A DNA stretch of 12,082 nucleotides from an uncultured Collinsella sp. GTDB lineage: Bacteria > Actinomycetota > Coriobacteriia > Coriobacteriales > Coriobacteriaceae. The notes below the pieces were generated by a model. That model saw only the letters and a program-made list of their open reading frames with translations. It did no database searches and was not told the DNA's origin. The position numbers were made by a program, and so were the translations under genes. Below, in pieces: positions 6,592 through 12,082 of the stretch (positions are counted from its first letter, which is position 1; every line of letters begins with the position of its first letter). The DNA is taken from contig CALINZ010000025.1 in assembly GCA_938045085.1 (NCBI GenBank), positions 1 to 12,082 on the forward strand, written 5' to 3'.

Positions 6592-8589
6592 ATGGCAAAA
6601 AACACCGCAAACTATGGTAACGACAGTATCCGCCAGCTCAAGGACGAGGAGCGCGTACGCCTGCGCCCCGCCGTCATCTTTGGCTCGGATGGACTCGACG
6701 GCTGCGCGCATGCCGCCTTCGAGATCCTGTCCAACGCCGTTGACGAGGCGCGCCAGGGCTACGGCAAGCTCATCACCCTTACCGCCTTTCGCGATGGCTC
6801 TATCCAGGTAGAGGACAATGGCCGCGGCTGCCCGCTCGACTGGAACCCTTCCGAGAAGCGCTTTAACTGGGAGCTCGTCTTTTGCGAACTCTACGCCGGC
6901 GGCAAGTATAACAACAACCAGGGCGGCGACTACGACTTCTCGCTCGGTACCAACGGCTTGGGCTCGTGCGCGACCCAGTACGCCTCCGAGTACATGGACG
7001 TCACGGTTTGGCGCGATGGCAACAAGTACTCTCTGCACTTTAAAAAGGGCAAGGTCGTCGGCGCCAAAAAGAAGGCACTCGAGATTGAGCCCAGCGACGA
7101 GGAACGCACCGGCACCACCATCAAGTGGCGTCCCGATCTTGAGGTCTTTACCTCCATCAGCATCCCCCACGAGTGGTATCGCGAGACCATGCGCCGCCAG
7201 GCCGTGGTCAACGCCAACGTGACCTTCCGCCTGCGTATTGAGGGTGACGATGGTGAGTTTACCGAAGAGGATTTTTGCTATCCCAAGGGCATCGAGGACT
7301 ACGTGCTCGAGAAGGTCGGTACCGACTACCTTACCGAGCCCTTCTTTATCGAGGCCGACCGTCGCGGTCGCGACCGCGAGGACCTGCCCGATTACAACGT
7401 TAAGATCACCGCATGCATGTGCTTCTCGCGCACCTTCATGATGCAGGAGTACTACCACAACTCATCGTGGCTCGAGAACGGCGGTTCGCCCGAGAAAGCG
7501 GCTCGTAGCGCTTTGACCAGCGCCATCGATGCCTACATCAAGCAACAGGGCAAGTACAACAAAAACGAGAGCGGCATTAAGTGGCAAGACGTCCAGGACT
7601 GCCTGGTGCTGGTGACCAACTGCTTCTCCACCCAAACGTCCTACGAAAACCAGACTAAGAAGGCCATCAACAACCGCTTTATCCAGCAGGCCATGACGGC
7701 ATTCTTTAAGGAGCGCCTCTCGACCTACTTGATCGAGAACAAAGACGCCGCCAACAAGATCATGGAGCAGGTGCTCATCAACAAGCGTTCGCGCGAGAAC
7801 GCCGAGAAGACGCGTCAGAGCATCAAGACCAACCTACAGCAGAAGACCGACATGGCCAACCGCGTGCAGAAGTTCATCGACTGCCGCTCCAAGGACAAGA
7901 GCCGCCGCGAGATCTATATCGTAGAGGGCGACTCGGCAGCGGGCGCCATTCGCACCTCGCGCGATGCCGAGTTCCAGGGTGTCATGCCCGTCCGAGGCAA
8001 AATCCTCAACTGCCTGAAAGAGGACTACCCGCGCATCTTTAAGTCCGACATCATCATGGACCTTATGCGCGTGCTGGGCTGCGGTGTGGAGATCAAGGAC
8101 AAGCGCATCAAGAACCTGGGCGCCTTTGACCTGGATAACCTCAACTGGAACAAGGTCATCATCTGTACGGACGCCGACGTCGACGGTTATCACATCCGCA
8201 CGCTCGTGCTCACCATGCTCTATCGCCTGGTGCCCACGCTTATCGACGAGGGCTACGTCTATATCGCCGAGTCGCCGCTCTACGAGATCAACTGCAAAGA
8301 AAAGACCTACTTTGCCTACACCGAGCTCGAGAAAAACGGCATCCTCAAGGAAATCGGCGACCAGAAGTGTTCCATCAACCGCTCCAAGGGTCTTGGTGAG
8401 AACGATCCGGACATGATGTGGCTCACCACCATGAACCCCGAGACGCGCCGTCTGATCAAGGTGGAGCCCGAGGACGTCACCAAGATGGAGACCATGTTCA
8501 ACCTTTTGCTGGGCAACGACGAGGCAGGCCGCAAGCGCCATATCTCCGAGCACGGCAAGGAATACCTTGACCAGCTGGACCTGCAGTAG
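6592..8589 (+). CDS. Divergent type IIA topoisomerase subunit B (ParE/GyrB-like)
   Basis: This 665-residue ATPase/TOPRIM subunit would act with the gene downstream in ATP-driven double-strand DNA passage. The GHKL ATPase shows FEILSNAVDEA (catalytic E44, Mg-binding N48), VEDNGRGCP (D75) and GTNGLGSCATQYAS. The transducer loop reads FSTQTSYENQTKK (QTS at 348-350), so the usual QTK lysine is displaced. The TOPRIM domain has EGDSAAG (E445), PVRGKILN and DADVDG (D527, D529, D531), followed by RSKGLGE (597-603). The length is typical of ParE and short for enterobacterial GyrB. The sequence around residue 26 (RPAVIFGSDGLDG) differs from the usual RPGMYIG, placing it in a divergent clade I recall from Clostridia and Coriobacteriia as a second pair beside GyrAB. 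The nearest AAAGGAG (6569-6575) is 16 nt from ATG 6592, unusually far. It is the first gene of a two-gene operon. Confidence 0.93.
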   Translation: MAKNTANYGNDSIRQLKDEERVRLRPAVIFGSDGLDGCAHAAFEILSNAVDEARQGYGKLITLTAFRDGSIQVEDNGRGCPLDWNPSEKRFNWELVFCELYAGGKYNNNQGGDYDFSLGTNGLGSCATQYASEYMDVTVWRDGNKYSLHFKKGKVVGAKKKALEIEPSDEERTGTTIKWRPDLEVFTSISIPHEWYRETMRRQAVVNANVTFRLRIEGDDGEFTEEDFCYPKGIEDYVLEKVGTDYLTEPFFIEADRRGRDREDLPDYNVKITACMCFSRTFMMQEYYHNSSWLENGGSPEKAARSALTSAIDAYIKQQGKYNKNESGIKWQDVQDCLVLVTNCFSTQTSYENQTKKAINNRFIQQAMTAFFKERLSTYLIENKDAANKIMEQVLINKRSRENAEKTRQSIKTNLQQKTDMANRVQKFIDCRSKDKSRREIYIVEGDSAAGAIRTSRDAEFQGVMPVRGKILNCLKEDYPRIFKSDIIMDLMRVLGCGVEIKDKRIKNLGAFDLDNLNWNKVIICTDADVDGYHIRTLVLTMLYRLVPTLIDEGYVYIAESPLYEINCKEKTYFAYTELEKNGILKEIGDQKCSINRSKGLGENDPDMMWLTTMNPETRRLIKVEPEDVTKMETMFNLLLGNDEAGRKRHISEHGKEYLDQLDLQ

Positions 8590-8634
8590 CAGCAAATCGA
8601 TAACGACGGCCCATAAGAAGTTCAAGAGGAAATC

Positions 8635-10865
8635 GTGGCAAAGAAGAAGACGAAGAACCAGCCAAAGAAAAAGCAGGTCAACGCCGAGAACGTCATCGGC
8701 CTGCACTCCGAGGTCACCGACCAGCCGATCACGCAGACGCTCGAGGTCAACTACATGCCCTACGCTATGAGCGTCAACGTCTCGCGTGCATTCCCCGAGA
8801 TCGACGGCTTTAAGCCCTCGCACCGCAAGCTGCTTTACACCATGTATAAAATGGGTCTGCTCAAGGGCGAGCGCCAGAAGAGCGCCAATATCGTGGGCCA
8901 GACCATGAAGCTCAACCCGCACGGCGACGCCGCGATCTACGAGACGATGGTGCGTCTGGCCACCGGCAACGAGGCGCTGCTCGCCCCCTTCGTTGAGTCG
9001 AAGGGCAACTTTGGCAAGTACTATTCGGGCGATCTGAGCTACGCCGCCTCGCGTTATACCGAGGCCAAGCTCTCCCCCATCAGCGCCGAGATCTTCAAGG
9101 ACATCGACAAGGACCCGGTCGACTTCGTCGACAGCTACGATGGCGCCATGAAGGAGCCGCGCCTGCTGCCCACCACATCCTCGTCTCGGCCAATAAGGGC
9201 ATCGGCGTCGCCATGGCGTCCGACATCTGCGGTTTCAACCTCAACGAGGTCTGCACCGCCACCATGCACTACCTGCAGGATCCCGACTGCGACCTGCTCG
9301 AGTACATGCCCATGCCCGACTTCTCGACCGGCGGCGAGATCATCTACCGCCGCGAGGAGATGGAAAAGATTGTCGAGACCGGACTGGGTAGCTTCCAGAT
9401 TCGCTCCCGCTGGCGTTGGATTCCCGAAGAGCGCATCATCGAGGTCTACGAGATTCCCTACACCACTAAGACCGATGTCATCATCGAGCGCATCGTCAAG
9501 CTCTCCAAGGAGGGCAAGGTCAAGGAGATCGCAGACATCCGCGACGAAACCGACCTCTCGGGTTTGCGCATCGCCATCGACCTTAAGCGCGGCGTCGACC
9601 CCGACAAGCTTATGGCCAAGCTCTATCGCTCGACCACGCTGCAGGATTCGTTCTCGTGCAACTTCAACGTGCTGGTCGATGGTTACCCTCGCGTTATGGG
9701 CGTGCGCCAGATTCTGCACGAGTGGGTCAAGTGGCGTATTGAGTCTACGCGTCGCCGCATTAACTTTGACCTGGGCAAAAAGTCCGAGCGCCTGCACCTG
9801 CTGCACGGCCTCGAGGCAATCTTGCTCGACATCGACAAGGCCATCGCCATCATCCGCGGCACCAAGCTCGAAGCCGAGGTCGTGCCCAACCTTATGCGCG
9901 GCTTCGACATCGACGAGACCCAAGCCGAGTTTGTTGCCGAGCTTAAACTCCGCAACATCAACGAGGAGTACATCCTCAACCGCACCAAGGACATCGCCAA
10001 GCTAGAGGGTGAGATTGCCGAGCTTGAGGAGATCCTCTCCAGCGAGGAGAACATCAAGAAGGTCATCAGCGACGAGCTGGCCGCAGTCAACAAGAAGTAC
10101 GTGATGCCGCGCCGCACGGGCAGGATTGAGCCCCACGAGGTCATCGAGGTGAGCTTGGAGCCCGAGGTCGAGGAGTACCCGGTCACCATCATGCTCTCGC
10201 GCGATGGCTACCTCAAGAAGATGACGGACCGCGTACTCAAGAAGGCGACCACGCTCAAGTACAAGGACGGCGACAAACCCTTTATCGAGTTCCCATCCTC
10301 CAACACCCACGAGCTGCTGGTCTTTACCAACAAGAGCCAGGTGTACAAGTGCAAGGTCGCAGCGTTTGAGGACACCAAGTCGGCCCAGCTGGGCTCGTAC
10401 CTGCCGACCGATCTTGAGATGGAACCCGACGAGAGCGTCATCTGGGTCATCGACCCCGAGGACTACAAGGCCGACGTGCTATTCGTCTTTGAGAACGGCC
10501 GCGTGGTGCGCGTCGCGCTTTCTGGATACGTCACCAAGACCAACCGCAAGCGCCTCAAGAACGCCATCTATGGCGGCAGCAAGCTGCAGTATGCCCAGGT
10601 GCTCAAGGAAGATCGCGACATCGCGCTGGTCTCGAGCGACTACCGCCTGATGAACTTCAACACGTCGTTGCTCAAGACCAAGACGACCACCAACACGCAG
10701 GGCGTCCAGGCCTTTACGGCCAAGAAGGGCCGCTCGGTCACCACTGTCGGCACAACCGAGGAGATTCTTGGCGCCGGTGTCTCGGCCGAGAAGTTCACCG
10801 CGCAGAGTCTGCCCTCCGCCGGTGCCCTCATGAAGGAAAACGACATGCCGAGTCTGTTTGACTAG
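8635..10865 (+). pseudogene. Type IIA topoisomerase subunit A (ParC/GyrA-like), frameshifted
   Basis: GTG 8635 follows AGAGGA (8625-8630) and starts 45 nt after the subunit B stop. The protein would be the DNA breakage-rejoining partner. The N-terminal part carries GFKPSHRKLLYTMYKMG, the recognition helix NPHGDAAIYETMVRLA and the catalytic tyrosine Y141 (AASRYTEAKL). The frame then breaks near 9174: it reads through EPRLLPT and should continue with about TFP, but resumes as HILVSANKGIG in another frame. The observed bases fit loss of 10 nt between short CAC repeats. From 9174 the second frame is intact to TAG 10863, with tower and coiled-coil regions, then a beta-pinwheel-like C-terminal domain without a GyrA box, hence ParC-like rather than gyrase. 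The restored length is about 746 residues, close to ParC. As given, the product is cut just after the active site. It may be a real mutation or an assembly error. Confidence 0.88.
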
Positions 10866-10901
10866 GACGACGGCAACGAGATCGTTAGATACTTCGCAAA
10901 G

Positions 10902-10950
10902 CGACGAGGCCCGGAACGCAACGGCATTGCGCCCGGGACTCGTCGTTTTT
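10902..10950 (+). terminator. Rho-independent terminator of the topoisomerase operon
   Basis: CGACGAG (10902-10908) pairs perfectly with CTCGTCG (10939-10945). Inside lie CCCGG/CCGGG and CGCAA/TTGCG stems with a CGGCA loop. TTTTT follows at 10946-10950 and continues CTTCT. It is 37 nt after the subunit A stop. Confidence 0.92.
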
Positions 10951-10961
10951 CTTCTCAACCA

Positions 10962-11010
10962 TTTTTTAACGCAGATAAATTGATTTCTGCTTATTTTTCT
11001 GCGTAAAAAA
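10962..11010. repeat. AT-rich inverted repeat upstream of the second ATPase gene
   Basis: TTTTTTAACGCAGATAAAT (10962-10980) is an inverted copy of ATTTTTCTGCGTAAAAAA (10993-11010), with one bulged base and one mismatch, around a 12-nt spacer that contains another TTTCTGC. A weak promoter overlaps it: TTGATT (10980-10985), 18 nt, TAAAAA (11004-11009). It may be an operator, or a hairpin acting on either strand; its AT-rich stem makes it a poor terminator. Confidence 0.6.
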
Positions 11011-11046
11011 TGTCAGCGTCACTGCTTCGATGCCCTTTGGTCAGTC

Positions 11047-11103
11047 GTTAGCAAAACTTGCAAAAGTTAGCAAAACTTGCAAAAATTAGCAAAACTTGCA
11101 AAG
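11047..11103. repeat. Three 19-bp tandem repeats running into a ribosome site
   Basis: Units at 11047-11065, 11066-11084 and 11085-11103 read (G/A)TTAGCAAAACTTGCAAA(A/G). The first two are identical; the third differs at its first and last base. Each unit holds a small dyad, GCAA-AAC-TTGC. The last unit supplies the AAAG of the AAAGGAG ribosome site (11100-11106). Likely an operator or leader element of the ATPase gene that follows. Confidence 0.9.
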
Positions 11104-11111
11104 GAGCTACC

Positions 11112-12082
11112 ATGGAGTACAGCAAGAACCCCTTTACCCCGACATTCGGAAGCGTCCCTCCCTTTCTAGCGGGTCGCGAGCATATCCTGCGTGACATCAA
11201 CCGTGGCTTTATCAACGGCCCGGGAGATCCCAACCTGTCGACCATTTTTACTGGCGCAAGGGGAACGGGCAAGACGGCGCTTCTCTCGCTCCTTTCAGAA
11301 ACGGCGCTTGAACACGACTGGATCGCAGCAAATGTCTCCGCCATGCCAGGCATGCTCGAAGATATTATCGAGCGAACCAAAGAAGCCGCAGATAGCTACC
11401 TCTCACAGCCTCACGCGCGCATAAACGGTGTTCAAATTGGCCCAGTGGGCATCGATTGGACATATGCTCAAGAGGCTCAGGGCAACTGGCGCACGCGCAT
11501 GAATGGCATCTTTAAGCAACTCGAAAAACATGACATCGGACTTCTCATCACCATCGATGAAGTCACCGTCGATCTCGAAGAAATGCTTCAATTTGCCTCT
11601 GTTTACCAGCACTTTGTACGCGAAGGTAAAAAAGTTGCCCTACTCATGGCAGGACTGCCCTACAAAGTATCGGCGTTGCTGCGTAACGATTCCGTCTCAT
11701 TCCTCAGGCGTTCCCAATATCATCAGTTGGGACGAATCACTGACGTTGAAATTGCAAACGCATTCCGCAAAACCGTTGAGGCCGGAGGCCGCTCAATCAC
11801 GCCAGAAGCGCTCGAAGATGCCGTGAAGGCCGTCGACGGATTTCCCTATATGATGCAGCTCGTCGGATATCGCACATGGGATGTTTCGGAGAACTCGCCC
11901 AAAATCAGTGCACCTGATGTACAGCAGGGTTCTCTGCTTGCCCGCATGGAGCTGCGCGATCGAATTCTCGAAACGACCTATCGGGAGCTTTCCGATAAAG
12001 ACATTGAGTTTTTGCTCGCGATGCTGCCCGATTCTGGCCCCAGCAGGGTCTCGGAGATAGCCAAACGCATGGGCGTCGCCAG
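11112..12082 (+). CDS. P-loop ATPase with winged-helix-like C-terminal part, cut by the window end
   Basis: ATG 11112 sits 5 nt after AAAGGAG, and 323 codons are open to the window edge. The start MEYSKNPFTPTFGSVPPFLAG is followed by GREHILRDI and Walker A GARGTGKT (48-55), Walker B LLITIDEV (D149, E150) and a sensor-1-like LLMAGLPYKV (177-186). A helical lid with VDGFPYMMQLVGY comes next, and from about 293 LSDKDIEFLLAML...SRVSEIAKRMGVA looks like a winged-helix DNA-binding unit. The NPFTP.FG...P..LAGR opening marks a family of solitary ATPases I recall as multicopy in gut actinobacterial genomes; their function is unknown. It is related to the 5050-6432 protein only at the ATPase_2 superfamily level. 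Three 19-bp repeats and an inverted repeat precede it. What follows the winged helix is not visible. Confidence 0.88.
   Translation, partial: MEYSKNPFTPTFGSVPPFLAGREHILRDINRGFINGPGDPNLSTIFTGARGTGKTALLSLLSETALEHDWIAANVSAMPGMLEDIIERTKEAADSYLSQPHARINGVQIGPVGIDWTYAQEAQGNWRTRMNGIFKQLEKHDIGLLITIDEVTVDLEEMLQFASVYQHFVREGKKVALLMAGLPYKVSALLRNDSVSFLRRSQYHQLGRITDVEIANAFRKTVEAGGRSITPEALEDAVKAVDGFPYMMQLVGYRTWDVSENSPKISAPDVQQGSLLARMELRDRILETTYRELSDKDIEFLLAMLPDSGPSRVSEIAKRMGVA

Noticed and set aside
6013..7458. Long minus-strand open frame (about 481 codons) opposite the topoisomerase B gene
   Set aside because: It runs antisense across the end of the ATPase gene and the start of a clearly conserved topoisomerase gene; long antisense frames are expected from this codon bias, and it shows no family motif.
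7834..8922. Minus-strand open frame (about 362 codons) opposite both topoisomerase genes
   Set aside because: Mirror of conserved coding sequence on the other strand, Leu/Val/Asp-rich shadow composition, no recognisable domain or ribosome site.
9174..10005. Continuation of the first topoisomerase A frame beyond the break
   Set aside because: Ser/Thr/Arg-rich out-of-frame translation; the conserved protein continues in the other frame.
11047..11103. CRISPR-like array
   Set aside because: The 19-bp units are directly adjacent with no spacers, and no cas genes are present.
11048..11380. Minus-strand frame opposite the second ATPase start
   Set aside because: Opposes a well-supported gene with Walker motifs and a good ribosome site; its end lies in the tandem repeats.

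Overview
The window reads as a chromosomal stretch of a high-GC actinobacterium, most likely a gut Coriobacteriia (Collinsella or a close relative). The evidence is the codon use, an LAxTG-type surface anchor, a divergent second type IIA topoisomerase pair, and solitary repeat-flanked ATPase genes. This assignment rests on recollection of families, not on a search.

Layout, left to right: (1) 2-2425, the 3' part of a large cell-wall-anchored surface protein ending in LAGTG, a hydrophobic helix and Arg-Arg. (2) 2632-3813, a zinc-ribbon / single-TM / DUF6273-type protein whose frame is broken twice, exactly at a G8 and a C8 run. (3) 3841-3873, a strong hairpin between convergent genes. (4) 4794-3970 (minus strand), an XRE-type regulator and a four-helix membrane protein in one operon, with a recognisable promoter and repeated operator-like boxes. 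(5) 4943-5050, a large nested inverted repeat running to the start codon of a fused AAA+ ATPase / PD-(D/E)XK-like protein (5050-6432). (6) 6478-6493, a perfect actinobacterial-type LexA box, then an operon for a divergent type IIA topoisomerase: ParE/GyrB-like subunit 6592-8589 and ParC/GyrA-like subunit 8635-10865. The second subunit carries a small out-of-frame deletion just after the catalytic-tyrosine region. (7) 10902-10950, a strong terminator. (8) 10962-11103, an AT-rich inverted repeat and three 19-bp tandem repeats that run into the ribosome binding site of a second ATPase gene, which is open to the window end (11112 onward) and is the last gene here.

Two themes stand out. First, the topoisomerase pair has an Ala where quinolone-sensitive enzymes have Ser, an altered QTK loop, and an SOS-like operator upstream, which suggests a damage-inducible, quinolone-indifferent topoisomerase. 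Second, two unrelated-looking solitary ATPase genes each have their own dyad-containing repeat cluster abutting the start codon, as expected for autoregulation or for a repeat-recognising selfish or defence unit. Three coding disruptions in 12 kb also raise the question of assembly quality versus real phase variation and gene decay.
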